A stretch of DNA of 64,000 nucleotides from Pelobates cultripes (GCA_933207985.1 OW240912.1:363190212-363254211); one strand, 5' to 3'. Shown: positions 1 to 11,684, numbered from the stretch's first letter. Numbers and translations: made by a program. The notes: generated from the sequence alone by a model not told the origin.

Positions 1-585
1 AATCCTTAGAAACTCCTATCTTTATCCAATACTGACTTCCATACATTTTTCCTCAATAATCCTGATAAAATTGTTATTCCCATGTATGTTTCTCCTACCT
101 CTATGCTGCCTACGTCTGTACTGATGATCCTGAGTAAAAAACCTTTGTGATGAGGTGGATGATGCCTGATGATGTCACCATACATTGTATGAATCTGCAA
201 CGATGTCACAATGCATTAAGCATATTAGCATTCAAATATTTCTTTGGCCTGTAAATCTAATGAATACCATGCAGACAGACACTGAAAGGGTTATTCAACA
301 AAGTGACAGTGAGAGCCAAATGTCACGACAAAAAAAAAAAATGAATTGCAAAATTACAGCAAATAGTTTCTGCTTCCGGTTCGGCTATTTAGATGTATAG
401 TTTTAATTTCCCAGAAATTCTTAACAATTTACATGTTTTACCAATCTAACACATTTGTACCTATCAACATTTCAAATGGACACTTTAATTTTAGGGGTGT
501 GAATGTGAGAGTGGCCAGAGTTGGGGCTGGAGCTCTTTGGGAAAAAAAAGGACATTAGGATAGAAAAAATGGACAGATGGATTTG
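1..585. other. No gene recognised; left flank of a retroelement
   Basis: No coding exon, RNA gene or clear repeat was recognised. The last 14 bases (572-585, GACAGATGGATTTG) are one copy of the target-site duplication of the adjacent retroelement. Confidence 0.6.
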
Positions 586-2778
586 TTTTGAATATTTTTT
601 ATTGTTTTCACAATATAAGTGCATATTGCGAACTGGTTCGTAATAAAGCCAGAGGTTGCCCACGCAGGGGCTTAAGCAGTAAGTTATAGCATTCATTATG
701 GTGAACGGTCGCCTACGTAGAGGCTTAAATGTTAGCACATAAGAATAAATGCAGATTATCGCCTGCGCAGAGGCGTAATGATCAGAACATATAGGCGTAC
801 TTGAACTTTGCTGGAATACATTTCTAAGCATTACAGCATAAAAGGTAACAACATCCTATAATGCGTCAATCTGAAGTAAACTGTAGCTGATCATGCCATA
901 CATGTAATGAAGTATATAGGCAATCTAATGCAGTGTTAAAAGAAATGACCATCCTATAATACAAGTGCTGATGTATGCCGTAGCTATTGATGCGATACTG
1001 GTAGAGGGATGCATAAACAAACAAATTATATAACGTGTACATGGGTTCCCATATTATTGAGAAAAGTGATCTGGGCGTAATTAAGGGTCCTCGGATCAGC
1101 TGTCTTAGGCACTACGTCCATGCGGTCGGGTACCTATGTAAAAAACCAAAGGGTTTTACGTGGTATGGATCCTGTCTGTATCTATTGAGTAGGCAACGAT
1201 CTACGACAATGTATTTTAGCCCTTTGAGGCACTGTGACATTAACCTTACATTCAGTTTTAAACAGAATTAAAAATGGATATATGCAAAAAACATTGTTTA
1301 GAGTCTACTGGTGAAAGAATATAGGAGCAATCAGATGTTAATACTAAGCACTGTGCATGGTCAGTATGAAGGGCTTCGTTAGGCTCAAATAACCGCCTAT
1401 ACGCATGGTACGGTAACCATATATGGCAGAAATAGCATATTAGTCAGGCACCGTGAGGCAAAGATACATCATATCTTTAACATTATAGCAGCGTCTAGTT
1501 AATTGCGAAATAGGCCTGCTATAAATCAAGTGTATTGATAGTAGAAATGATTATTATTTCAGCAACATGTTATATACTGATCTGCATCTGTGGTGCCTGA
1601 GTTTAACCCCGTAGGTATTCAGTACATAATGCATTCACAATCTTAGGTAATTGTTGCCTGGTGTGTATTCTATGTACCGCTGCTTATGCACATGAAGACA
1701 TTGGCGTGGTTAGCCCTAACAATACGAATGTACGCTTTTAGCATATGAGTCACTTCGCTGGAGGGGGCGTAGTGGCGCCTGGCACGATGAAGCCTTCTGA
1801 AGCGAAATTGACGGCCTTCTTCGTGGCTTTTGTTCTCTCTGGTATGACCTCCCCATGGTTACCTCCAAATGGTACTGCGCCTGTTGGGTCAGTTGTACCC
1901 CCCCTGAGTCTCTCCGGATCCCCCGGGTGTGACAGTCCCATCCCTTTTCCTCCCCAGGGTATGCTTCCATGTCTTTAGGGGGCACCACCCCCGCTGTTGG
2001 CACTCGGAAACCGGAGCTGTCCGGTGGCCTCCCCACCTTAGAGTCCACTGGGCTCCTGCCCCCTGCAGCTCCCCAGCTTCGGCAGTGCCTCCCCAGGGCC
2101 CCTGCCCTGACTTGCCACATCCTCCTCCGGCCACTTACATGTTGCCGGCGCGTGCCCCCCGGCCACCGGTCCGCCGGTAGGCCCGCGCTTCACAGCTCCA
2201 TCGGGCTCACAGTGTTGGGGGCTGTTTTCCCCCGGACCACCACCCAATCCGGGGTTCAGGGCTGGTTCTCCATCGGCACGTCTGCCGCCCATGGGGGTCC
2301 AGTCGTGGGTCCGCCGTCCCGGAGGTCTCGGTATCCCAGTGCGGGGTCTCTGCTGCGTGTGCGTGAATCACCCCGTGGTGCAGCGTTAGCACGGTGTATC
2401 CGTCGGCCATTGTAGCTCTGTATACCGGAGCGTCATGCTCCTGGCGTGCCTCCTCCTCCAGCCTCCGAAGTTCAGACTTTGGGCCGGGATCACCCCCCCG
2501 GCCAGGTGGGGGGGGAGCGGGGCCGGACTCGGCCCCCCACGCCTTACTTGCGCGCCGTGGGTCTGTCTCATGTAGCGTGGTTGAGGCCTCAGGCATCGTT
2601 TCGCGAGCCGGGTGTTCAATGTGTGCTTCCCCGGTTCCTCTCCGCCCGATCACCTCCCCGGTTTCGGTTTTCGGCAGGCCCCGTGGGTTTTCTGAGTGTT
2701 TCAGGCTGTTTTATGCTTTTCTCTGCCGGAGCCGGCGTGGGTTGCAGCCGCTCGGCTCGGCGGCCCGGCCCCGCCCCC
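586..2778 (-). mobile_element. L1-like non-autonomous retroelement without recognisable ORFs
   Basis: The segment is bounded by a perfect 14-bp direct repeat, GACAGATGGATTTG, at 572-585 and 2779-2792. Read on the minus strand it starts with a G-rich run (GGGGGCGGGGCCGGGCC) and ends in an A-rich tail containing AATAAA near 590-600, as expected for target-primed insertion. The first kilobase on the minus strand (about 2778-1740) is very GC- and CpG-rich and resembles an L1-type 5' leader. The remainder is AT-rich. No ORF1 or ORF2 motif is recognisable, and open frames in the GC-rich part overlap on both strands and look fortuitous. It may be a LINE with both coding regions deleted. Family assignment is inference; the duplication and tail are seen directly. 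Confidence 0.7.
656..778 (-). repeat. Three spaced copies of a ~21-bp motif, ~50-bp period
   Basis: Related motifs of the form GCC(T/C)(A/G)CG(C/T)AG(A/G)GGC(T/G)TAA occur near 656-676, 708-728 and 758-778, inside the 3' part of the retroelement. This is a short, diverged tandem array. Confidence 0.6.
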
Positions 2779-2792
2779 GACAGATGGATTTG

Positions 2793-3867
2793 GGCCTAAT
2801 CAGGGACTGTCCCTTCTAAATTGAGACACTTGGGAGGTATGCTTCAGACATCACTGAATGCTAGTGCCATTACTGACATTTCAACTGTCCCTTTTCCTGA
2901 TTGACAATGCATATTTAGGCTTTTCTGTTGCCATAAACTTTATTTAGTGGGCTCAATTTAGTGAGTTTGAGAACCTATTAACTTGGTTAATAACAAAATT
3001 AAATTCTTTGTTTTCCAACTCTGCTATTTAATTCTAAATTTTATAGGATAGTAATAATAATAAAAAAAAGCATGCTTAGAATGCCCTCGAGGACATTACC
3101 AATTGTAATATAAAGAAATATTCACTGAACTGGGATTTGGATAGAATAACAACGGAATTACATGTTTGCGGCAAAGTAGCTGAACAGGAAAACTTAAATT
3201 TGCATTTTCGGGTCAATTTAGGGCAGAAAATGAAATCCAATAAAGTCTTGCTCGATTCGGATTAACATGTTAAATTTGGAGTTGGCGCCCTCTACCTAGT
3301 GTCTTAAGTATGGCATGGAATCCGGCTCTGATTGTAGTACCAGGCTGGAGCAGCTTCTGATGCTATATATTAATGAAGGATATTTATGAAGCCATGTGTC
3401 TGCAGAACAACACAAACTCAATTCATCTTCACAGCGTGTACAGACAATCAATACATAAATGAAATACACAGTGCATTACTCTTAAGTACAGAGAGTCTCC
3501 AAGGAGTGTCGCTTAGCAACATAGATTTCTCCACACCTTCAGGCATTCGTGATATACCAACCCCCTTTTCCCCCCCAAAACACACACACATAGACATAAT
3601 CTGAATCATTAGGACATTCAGATCCCTGAGCAGAGTGTCTGAACTAAAAAAAAAAAAATTGTACTTAGAGGAAAATGTATACATATATTAACAGAGAAGG
3701 ATTAAGATCGCACAGGGCCCTAGGCAAGTTATCAGTCCCCCCGCCCCCCGTCCTCCCATCTCATTCCTTAATTCCTCACATAAGAATGGTTAATGGGGTC
3801 AAGACAATTTGTTCCAGGACCTGTCTAACACCTAGCCCTAGGAAGGCGCATATGGTGGCCTTATTAT
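2793..3867. other. No gene recognised; AT-rich
   Basis: AT-rich sequence with short A and T runs. No splice-supported open frame and no element boundaries were identified. Confidence 0.6.
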
Positions 3868-3910
3868 TATTATTATTATTATTATTATTTATAAAGCGCC
3901 AACAGGGCTG
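3868..3910 (-). repeat. SINE 3' tail fragment with (TTA)n
   Basis: A run of TTA triplets is followed by TATAAAGCGCCAACAG. On the minus strand this reads TTGGCGCTTTATAAATAATAA, the common 3' end of amphibian tRNA-type SINEs and some LINEs. The body of the SINE is not present. Confidence 0.55.
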
Positions 3911-3986
3911 TGTGTTTTAATGTTTGTGTTTAAATCTAAAGGGTATGTAGCGTTGGCTTTTAAAAGTGGGTGTACATATGTTCATA

Positions 3987-5566
3987 CACCCTGTTCCAAA
4001 TTATTATGCAAATTCTATTTAAGTGTCACAAAGATTCATTATTTTGTTTTTTCCGTTTAACTCATGGATGGCATTGTGTCTCAGGGCTCTTTTGATCACT
4101 GAAAACAATCTCGGACACCTGTCATAATTAGATTGCCAGGTGAGCCCAATTTAAGGAAAAACTACTAAAGGAGGGTGTTCCACATTATTAAGCAGAGCAC
4201 CATTTTCATGCAATATGGGTAAGAAAAAGGATCTCTCTGCTGCCGAAAAGAGTGAAATAGTTCAATGCCTTGGACGAGGTATGAAAACATTAGATATTTC
4301 ATGAAAACTTAAGCGTGATCATCGCACTATTAAGAGATTTGTGGCTGATTCAGAGCACAGACAGGTTCGTGCAGATAAAGGCACATTGAGGAAGATTTCT
4401 GTCAGATCCATGCATCGGATCAAGAGAGCAGCTGCTAAAATACCATTACATAGCAGCAAACAGATAAGCTGCTGGTGCCTCTGGAGTCCCACAGACATCA
4501 AGGTGTAGAGTCCTCCAGAGTCTTGCAACTGTGCATAAACCTTCTATTCTGCCACCACTAACCAGTGCTCACAAGCAGAAACGGCTGCATTGGGCATAAA
4601 AATACATGAAGACTAATTTTCAAACAGTCCTGGTCACTGATGAGTGCCGTGCAACCCTGGATGGTCCAGATGGATGGAGTAGTGGATGGTTGGTGGACGG
4701 CCACCTTGTTCCAACAAGGCTGCGACGTCAGCAAGGCGGTGGTGGAGTTATGTTTTGGGCCAGAATCATGGGAAGAGAGTTGGTCGGCCCCTTTAGGGTC
4801 CCCGAGGGTGTAAAGATGACTTCTGCAAAGTATGTGGAGTTTCTGACAGACCACTTTCTTCCCTGGTACAGAAGGAAGAACTATGCTTTCCGTAATAAAA
4901 TCATCTTCATGCATGACAATGCACCATCTCATGCTGCAAAGAATACCTCTGCATCAATGGCTGCTATGGGGATAAAAGGAAAGGAAGTCATGGTGTGGCC
5001 TCCATCCTCCCGTGACCTCAGTCCTATTGAGAACATTTGGAGCATCCTCAAGCAAAAAACTATGAGGGTGGGAGGCAGTTTACATCCAAACAGCAGCTCT
5101 GGGAGGCTATTCTGACATCTTGCAAACAAATTCAAGCAGAAACTGTCCAAAAACTCACATGTTCAATGGATGCAAGACTTGTGAAGCTGCTATCAAATAA
5201 GGGGGTCCTATGTTAAAATGTAACGTGACCGGTTAAAATGTTTAAAAAGTTAAAATGTTGTTATAAGTTTGATTGAAATAGCTTTTGATTTCAGTAAATA
5301 TGCTGCAAACACAGCAAATGAAAATTTTCAGTTCTTTACAACCTATAAAGTGTTTTGAAACTTACTGTACGTAATAATTTGGAACAGTGCATTGTAAGTT
5401 TTTTTATGTTTAAAAAAAATACTGTTATCGTTAGGAGGTTTGTTCAATACAATTTGAATTGTACTCTTAATAGTTGATAACATGAGAATTATGCTGACTG
5501 TTATTTAAATCAATTATTTAGGTAAATGAGAAAAATATAATTTGCATAATAATTTGGAACAGGGTG
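3987..5566 (+). mobile_element. Tc1/mariner-like DNA transposon, DD37E type
   Basis: The 1580-bp element is flanked by TA on both sides (3985-3986 and 5567-5568). The terminal inverted repeats begin CACCCTGTTCCAAATTATTA and match the reverse complement of the right end. A second, inner pair of related repeats lies at 4176-4197 and 5371-5390, an IR/DR arrangement like Sleeping Beauty-type elements. It encodes a decayed transposase. The terminal sequence and the 37-residue spacing between the last two catalytic residues suggest a vertebrate DD37E Tc1-like family rather than ordinary DD34E Tc1. Confidence 0.88.
4215..5215 (+). pseudogene. Tc1-like transposase pseudogene
   Basis: The frame opens with ATG at 4215 and a basic N terminus (MGKKKDLSAAEK) typical of the Tc1 helix-turn-helix region. 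A TGA at 4302-4304 interrupts it. The catalytic half is open at 4606-5115 in a different frame and contains the first Asp in VTDE, the second in FMHDNAPSH and the catalytic Glu in SPIENIW. There are 37 residues between the second Asp and the Glu. A further frameshift lies near 5080, after which transposase-like residues continue in another frame to about 5215. With a nonsense codon and at least two frameshifts it cannot make active enzyme. Confidence 0.88.
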
Positions 5567-5568
5567 TA

Positions 5569-5916
5569 GTATTGGTGTTTGAATGAAGTGGTGTGATTGT
5601 TTATAATTTTGGTGTTTGACTGCAGGTGTGAGTTTGTAGGTAATGTTTGCCTTTGCTGTAATGTATGCACACGTACAACTTCCATGATTGAATTAATGGC
5701 TTCACCTCTAATATTTCACAGGCCTCAGTCATCCATCAATGTTTTCCAGGACCTCCTGGGATTCCAGGGTGTGAATACAATCTGATTAGGAACTTGTTGT
5801 TTTGGGGAATGAAATTAAATCACAAATATCCCAAGCTGCTGGGAGAGACTTGTGATTTACAAATATTGCGTTTCAGTGTAACTTGGAATGTTTATACAAT
5901 ACATATATGTTATATA
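5569..5916. other. No gene recognised between two DNA transposons
   Basis: About 350 bases with no recognisable gene or repeat boundary. Confidence 0.5.
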
Positions 5917-6397
5917 CAGTGGAACCTCGGAACTCGAACGGTCCATTACCCGAACAATTCAGCAGTAGAACAAAAAATTGGAGAAAAAAATGTCTCGGTA
6001 CCCGAACAAATCATGCCACAAACATGTTCAATTATAAAGCTATGTCTCACTTTAGACACATTTTAAATTCCAGAAGAACAGTTACCTATGCCCATCCAAC
6101 CAATAATATTTCTTCTCCTTTCCACTTCACATCAACTCTCATCATTACAGGTAGTGAAGTTACATTTTCTTTTAATTTACTGTACATCGTGTTTATAATT
6201 TTTTCTGTATGATTTTATGCATGTAAGGCATTGTTAAACTGTAAAATTTGAGATAAAATGCTGTAATTTTGGGAGTCTGGAATGGATTCATCAAATATAC
6301 ATTAATTCTTAAGGGAAATGTTGATTTGGTTCTCGAACAAATCGTAACTCGAACAGCCTTCTGGAACGGATTAAGTTAGAGTTCCGAGGTTCCACTG
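5917..6397. mobile_element. TA-flanked MITE (Tc1/mariner-pogo type)
   Basis: A 481-bp element with TA on both sides. The termini are CAGTGGAACCTCGGAACTC and its near-perfect inverted copy at the right end. No transposase motif is present. The terminus resembles Tigger/pogo-group elements. The class is inferred from the TIR and TA duplication. Confidence 0.82.
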
Positions 6398-6944
6398 TAT
6401 ACATCAATCAACCACAACATTAAAACCTGCCTCCATAAGACCTCTAATAACTGTCACCAAGGCATTAGCAGTAGATACTTACATCCTGCAAGTTGTGAGG
6501 TAGGGCCTCCTTAGATTGGATATGTTATTCCAGCACAGTTCTGATCTGGGGAATTTTAGTGCCAAGGAAACACCTTGAACTCAGTCATGTTCCTCAAACA
6601 TTTATTGAACAATGTGAGTGCATTATCTTGCTGAAAGAGGCCATTGCTATCAGGGAACACTATTGCCATGATGTATTCTGCAACAATCTCTAGTTAGGTT
6701 AGGTCAAAGTACACATGAATGCCAGGACCCAATGTTTCCTAGCAGAACATTGCCCAGCACATAACACTACCTCTGTCAACTTCTATGGTCTTCTTCCCAT
6801 AGTGCATCCTGCTGCCATCTCCTCCCCAGGTAAACAACACACACGCACCCAACTATGCATGTGATCTAAAGAAAATGTGATTCATCAGACCAGGCATTCT
6901 TCTTTCATTGCTCCATGTTTCAGTTCCCATTGAAGGCACTTTTT

Positions 6945-8861
6945 TTTTTTTTTTAATTCTTTATTTTTGTTGTGCTTTGGGTAACATAACAAATAAGCTC
7001 TTGGTGCCCCAATAGCATTCCTCAAGCACATTTTCAGGCAAAACAATTGGAACATTAGGATTATCAGCACACATTTTTTGTTTAAGTTTGAGATTAGTAT
7101 TGATTAGATCATGTTATTGGTAAATGTAGGTCGCAATAACCAGCATTGTGGGTACAAGGGGTTAATACATATGACTGATCTAGGCTATTAACATGCATAA
7201 TTCTTTGCTAGTGTATCTGTCTCACAAGGCACATGCTCATTAATGTATGCGTGGTAGGTAGGCTAAACTGAGTGTCTAGGCATGGAATCTAAGGCTGTAT
7301 TAACATAGTAAGAGGTGAAATGCCTAGGGTTCCAGTAGGTTGGCTAAGCGTTTAAACAAATCTAAGTATAGCAAATAAAGGGTACTGGCAGAATGCACAG
7401 TGCATAAGGGTCAATAGAGGGGGAGATCCCCGGATTTTGTTTGCGTTTTACGGTTCTCAGTGTATTGGGACATGCAAATAAATGAGTACAAGTTATACTA
7501 TTGAGGTATGATGCATTTGGGCTAAACAGTAGCTTGAGTTGGAGAGAGTCCTAGCCGTGCAATGCATAACAATAGGCATGTCTTTGACCAAGAGTCGCGT
7601 TGTCATTCAACGTTCAAAGGTTATATAGTCCCTGGGGTGCTGTGCACATTAGGTGGTGATCGCAGCGTACGATTCAGGTGTCGAGCCCTGTGGGATAAAC
7701 GGGTTAATTTTTGCAGGGTCCCAAATCTGCGCTGGGGTGGTCGGGTGAAGATGTCTTTCCTGTGTGAGCGAGGTCTGTGGGATGCCCAGAGTGCGCAGGA
7801 GGTCAGGGGCTTCTTGGATGTCGTGGATCAGATGAGAGGTTGTTCCTTGCTGAACCCTGAGGGTCCTAGAGTTCCGCCAGCGGTAGCTAATTTCTTGCCT
7901 TTGGAGCAAAGAGGTGAGCGGCCGGAGCGATCTGCGCCAGGCCAAGGTGTCACCCGACAGGTCAGCAAAGAAGGTCAGTGCCCTGTTTTCGAACTGCATG
8001 GGGGTTTTACCTCGGAGTGCCGTGAGAGTTGTCGCTTTCTCTTTCCCATTTCGGAAAGTGATTATAGTGTCTCTCGTGGCCAAAGGTGGTGCTCTGGGGG
8101 GTTTCGGGATCCTAAACTGGTTCACCAGGGTGATGGCTTTAGCCTGACTGTGTGGCAATATGGCCGCCATCATGCGTCGTATAACGTGCGGCAGTTCGGC
8201 CTCTGGTATCTCATCTGGGAGCCCTCTGACCTTTAGATTTTGTTGTCTCTTGGTGTCCTCTTGAGCCGCAAAGCGGCGTTCCTGTATCTGGTTCTGCCTT
8301 TGTAAGACGAGTACCGCCTGTTGTAGGGACGATAGGTCCTGCTGGTGTCCTTGTGATGTTGTCTCTAGTGTGCTGATGCGGCCTGTCAGGCCCTGCAGCT
8401 CTCCCCTGAGGGCAGTTACATCTGTCAATATATTCTTTTGGAGATCTGCCAGTAGGGCTTTCATAATACCTGTGGTTACCAACTCAGCGTCGGTACCTGT
8501 TGTTTGGGGCCTGGCCTTCTGTGTTATGGCTGGGGCTGTCAGGTATTCGTCCTCAGCGTCTCCAGAGAGATCATCCGAAAAATCGGAACATCCACCGTGG
8601 AGGGCCGCCATGGTAGGTTCCGTTGTGCCTCGTGTTTGCCTCCACATTTCGCCAATCGTTCGCCCTGAGGTAGGCCTGTCTGGTCCCGGTCTTTTATTTT
8701 TTTTTTCCCATTTTGCTTTTCTTCGCTTTAGGGGGGGTCTCCGCCGTTATTTGTGGGTCTGGGAGGGTTATTTGGGGGTAATTAGTCCGTTTTCCGACGT
8801 TTGGCGCTCGGAGCTTCAGGTTCCTGCGACTGCTTTCCTCGGCAGTTCGGCCACGCCCCCC
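6945..8861 (-). mobile_element. ORF1-only L1-like retrotransposon (HAL1-like)
   Basis: The insertion is bounded by CCCATTGAAGGCACTTTT at 6926-6944 and 8862-8879. On the minus strand it starts with a G run followed by CGTGGCCGAACTGCC, carries one long ORF1, then about 700 bp of non-coding sequence, AATAAAGAATT and a poly(A) tail of about 15. No reverse-transcriptase or endonuclease ORF2 is present, although the 5' leader, ORF1, 3' end and duplication are all intact. This is the layout of mammalian HAL1 elements, arisen here in a different lineage or by internal deletion. Mobilisation would have needed a partner LINE. Confidence 0.85.
7649..8611 (-). CDS. L1-type ORF1 protein (RNA-binding, coiled coil)
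   Basis: An uninterrupted 320-residue frame, starting at the ATG in ACCATGG, a good Kozak context; an upstream in-frame ATG at 8647 would add 12 residues. A heptad-rich segment from about residue 55 to 125 (ALRGELQGLTGRISTLET, then LSSLQQAVLVLQRQ) should form the trimerising coiled coil. An RRM-like part follows (NLKVRGLPDEIPE, then DTIITFRNGKEKATTL). The C-terminal domain ends around LRVQQGTTSHLIHD and the tail ...APDLLRTLGI. These are features of L1/Tx1-clade ORF1p, which coats element RNA as a chaperone. The ORF is open although the element lacks ORF2, so the insertion is either young or was copied from a maintained ORF1-only lineage. Confidence 0.82.
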   Translation of the reverse strand: MAALHGGCSDFSDDLSGDAEDEYLTAPAITQKARPQTTGTDAELVTTGIMKALLADLQKNILTDVTALRGELQGLTGRISTLETTSQGHQQDLSSLQQAVLVLQRQNQIQERRFAAQEDTKRQQNLKVRGLPDEIPEAELPHVIRRMMAAILPHSQAKAITLVNQFRIPKPPRAPPLATRDTIITFRNGKEKATTLTALRGKTPMQFENRALTFFADLSGDTLAWRRSLRPLTSLLQRQEISYRWRNSRTLRVQQGTTSHLIHDIQEAPDLLRTLGIPQTSLTQERHLHPTTPAQIWDPAKINPFIPQGSTPESYAAITT

Positions 8862-9373
8862 CCCATTGAAGGCACTTTTGATGGGTCATTCTGGGCACTC
8901 TGACCAGTCTGTGGCTACACAGTCCCATATGCAGCAAACTGTGATGCACTGTGTATTCTGATAGCTTTCTGTCATGGCCAGCATTAAGTTATTCAGTAAT
9001 TTGAGCTACAGTAGCTATTCTGTGTGAACCTTTACTTACCACATGCATCAGTAAACCTTGGGTGCACATGACTGACGCTGATTCACCAGTTGTCCTTCTT
9101 TGAACCACTTTTGGAAGGTACTGCCCATTGCATATCAGGAACACCCAACAAGACATGCCATTTTGCAGGTGCTCTGGCCCAGTCATCTAGCCATCACTAT
9201 TTGGCCCTTGTCGAAGTCACTCCGATCTTTTAGCTTGCCCATTTCTCCTCCTACCAACACTTGAAATTCAAGAACTGATCATTCGCTTGCTTCCTAATAT
9301 ATATCCAGTTCCTTGACAGGTGCCATTGTATCAAAATAATCAATGCTATTCACTTCACCTGTCAGTGGTTTAA

Positions 9374-10097
9374 AAAATTCAAAACATTTTGAAACTTTGA
9401 TAGAGAGACAAAAATAGGTTCAGAAAAGTGAAGCAAGTGTTCTCATATGAGAAAACAAACAAAACCTGGTGTGTTCTTTATCTAACTAATTCATTGCTGA
9501 TGAAGGAAATGAAATAGAAACATCCACGTAGTGAGATGCATAGCGTGCCATGTGTTATTAAACACAAAACTGTGTTAAATCTAGATATCGAAAGGCGTTA
9601 ATGATAAAATCTTTAAAATTGACTCACACATAAAATAACATGGCATAAATCAATAGAAGCATGACAAGGAAGTAAAACCGGCAGGACATTGTTTCAAGCT
9701 TCACGTGGAACGCTAGCCCTTACTGTCAGCAATTCACTAGCCCAAGGATTGATGGTGACGGGAGTTTCAAGTGAGCATGTTGGTTCAATGCTCCAGGGCA
9801 GACCATGCGCAGAGCTCTGCTAAAGAGCTCTAACGTGAGAAAAAGGCCCTGTATTTGTTCTGCACAGCGCAAGCACATGTAATAACATGCTTGCGTTGTG
9901 TTTGCTTGAAACCTGTCTCTGGTGTCTTCATAAATGGGATACCAGGAGACAAAAATCCAGGAAAGAGTACTGTGCATGTGTTTGGAGCCTGTTTATGGGA
10001 TTGCGTGTGTGAGTGAGCTGATTGCGGTGTGGTTTTGTGTTAATAGGTTGGTTTCAGGCATGTTGAGTTTGTGGTGTAATGTAATGTATTTGTGTCT
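9374..10097. other. No gene recognised
   Basis: Mixed unique sequence without splice-supported coding potential or clear element ends. Confidence 0.5.
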
Positions 10098-10640
10098 AGG
10101 TGCTGTAGAGAGTGTGTGTGTATAGGGGGCATAGTGTGTATAGGGGACGTAGCGAGTGTGTGCATACGGGCTGTAGTGTATGTGTGTGTGTGTATAGGTG
10201 ATGTAGTGTGTGTAGGGGTTGTAGAGAGTGTGTGTTTAGAGATTGTATTTGCTTACAAGGAATCTAGTGTGTGCATAGGGGATCCAGAGTGTGTATGTCA
10301 GAAATGTAGTGTGTGTGTAGGTGGTGCAGTGTGTTTGTGTGTGTGTGTGTGTGTTTGAAGGACCCAAACTGTGTATAGGAGATCTAGTGAGTGTATGTGT
10401 GTAGAGGATTCGGGGTGTGTATAGGGATCTAGTGTGCGTATATGTGTAGATGATCCAGAGTTGAGTAAGGGATCTAGTGTGTCTATGGAATGTAATTTGT
10501 TTAGGGGTGCAGTATATGTGTGAGGGGTTCTGTGGTATATATACATATATGTTTGGAAGTATTGTCTGTGTGAGTGGTGAGGGGTGCAGTGTGTGAGGGT
10601 GCTGTGTGTGAAGTATGGTGCAGTGTGTGTTAGGGTAATG
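10098..10640 (+). repeat. Diverged GT-rich minisatellite
   Basis: Degenerate units of the kind GTGTGTGTATAGGGGATGTA recur with a variable period of roughly 25-30 bp. Open frames on both strands here are products of the repeat, not genes. Confidence 0.85.
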
Positions 10641-11684
10641 AAGAAATATGGATCCGCCTGGTTCTGTCACCTCATTATTCAAGCTGAAAATTATATTTTT
10701 CCAGTTGTCTCATTGGTCATTTCTGTTAGTGTTTTGGCCATCACTAAAGTATCTAGAGGCTTGCAAAGTTGTTATTAACTATCCTACAAAGGGGTAGTGA
10801 AAACCATTCATATGTATTGTTGCACTGATGATCCAATTCCGAGACTCCAACATTTGTCAAACTGAGTTTTACACGCAGTATCTTACAATGCCAACAACAA
10901 GTGGTGGAATATGACTAAACTTGCTAAATGCTTTGTATTTGGAAGACTTGTCTCCGGGTAGCCTAAAGCACAAAAAGTATGAATATTAATTTCCAGAAAC
11001 ATCTGCTAATTTCTCTATCTATGGATTTATGCCAAGCATAAACTAGGAAAGACATCCTCATCTATGCGTAGCCAGCCATGTAAATAAATGATAATGCCAA
11101 TCACCCTCACTGAACAGTAAGAGATTTAATAAATTATAATTTGTTTGTAGAAGCAGCTGGTATACAGTTTATTCAAATCAAGGCACTCTATAAAATAAAT
11201 TAATTTTACGTTTCTGTCCCCCGTGTTACATAGCATCTTAGATAATGAGCAGCTGTCTGCCATCCTCAATGACAAAATGATCTAATTTAACTTTACACCA
11301 CGGTTTATCAGGAAAGAATGTCAGCTATTGCTGAAAAGAAAAGAAAAAAACCTTTCAGAATGTAAATAACATTATACATTTATTAAATCTGGAAAGGGTT
11401 TGGTTTTACTTAAGCATGATATTTTTTTTATTAAATCATTTACTCATTTGAACCCTCACTTAACCCTAAATGTCCCGTGTGCCTAAGTTTAGTGAATGCA
11501 CTAACTATAATGAAAGTGTAAAACTAGTTTTACTTACCTTCCCCGGAAGTGACTGGGGTATAGAAATCTGACGGAGTATAGCAGAATGATAGAACACCGG
11601 AACTAACAATGCAGTAGGCCTGTAATAAAGAGGGCAAAAAGAAGGGTACCATACAAATAAATGTATTTATTCTACAATACATCA
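10641..11684. other. No gene recognised
   Basis: AT-rich sequence with no supported gene. If the DIRS-type element continues here it would be its minus-strand 3' flank, but no terminal repeat was recognised. Confidence 0.5.

Larger units (their letters stand above)
6400..9373 (-). mobile_element. Tc1-like transposon fossil split by a later insertion
   Basis: The left end (ATCAATCAACCACAACATTAAAACC) and the right end (GTTCACTTCACCTGTCAGTGG-like) match the two termini of a widespread vertebrate Tc1-like transposon. Between them lie minus-strand transposase remnants at 6420-6925 and 8880-9250, including the N-terminal start near 9245 with GKLKD-like coding. Both halves are heavily mutated, and the right terminus is lost after about 9373. 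The middle (6945-8861) is a retroelement inserted within the transposase gene. Identification rests on recalled family sequence. Confidence 0.75.

Noticed and set aside
1716..2819. Cluster of GC-rich open frames on both strands
   Set aside because: They overlap in many phases, show no recognisable domain and sit in the CpG-rich leader of a retroelement.
5883..6212. 109-codon frame across the 5917 MITE
   Set aside because: Crosses the element boundary and has no transposase motif.
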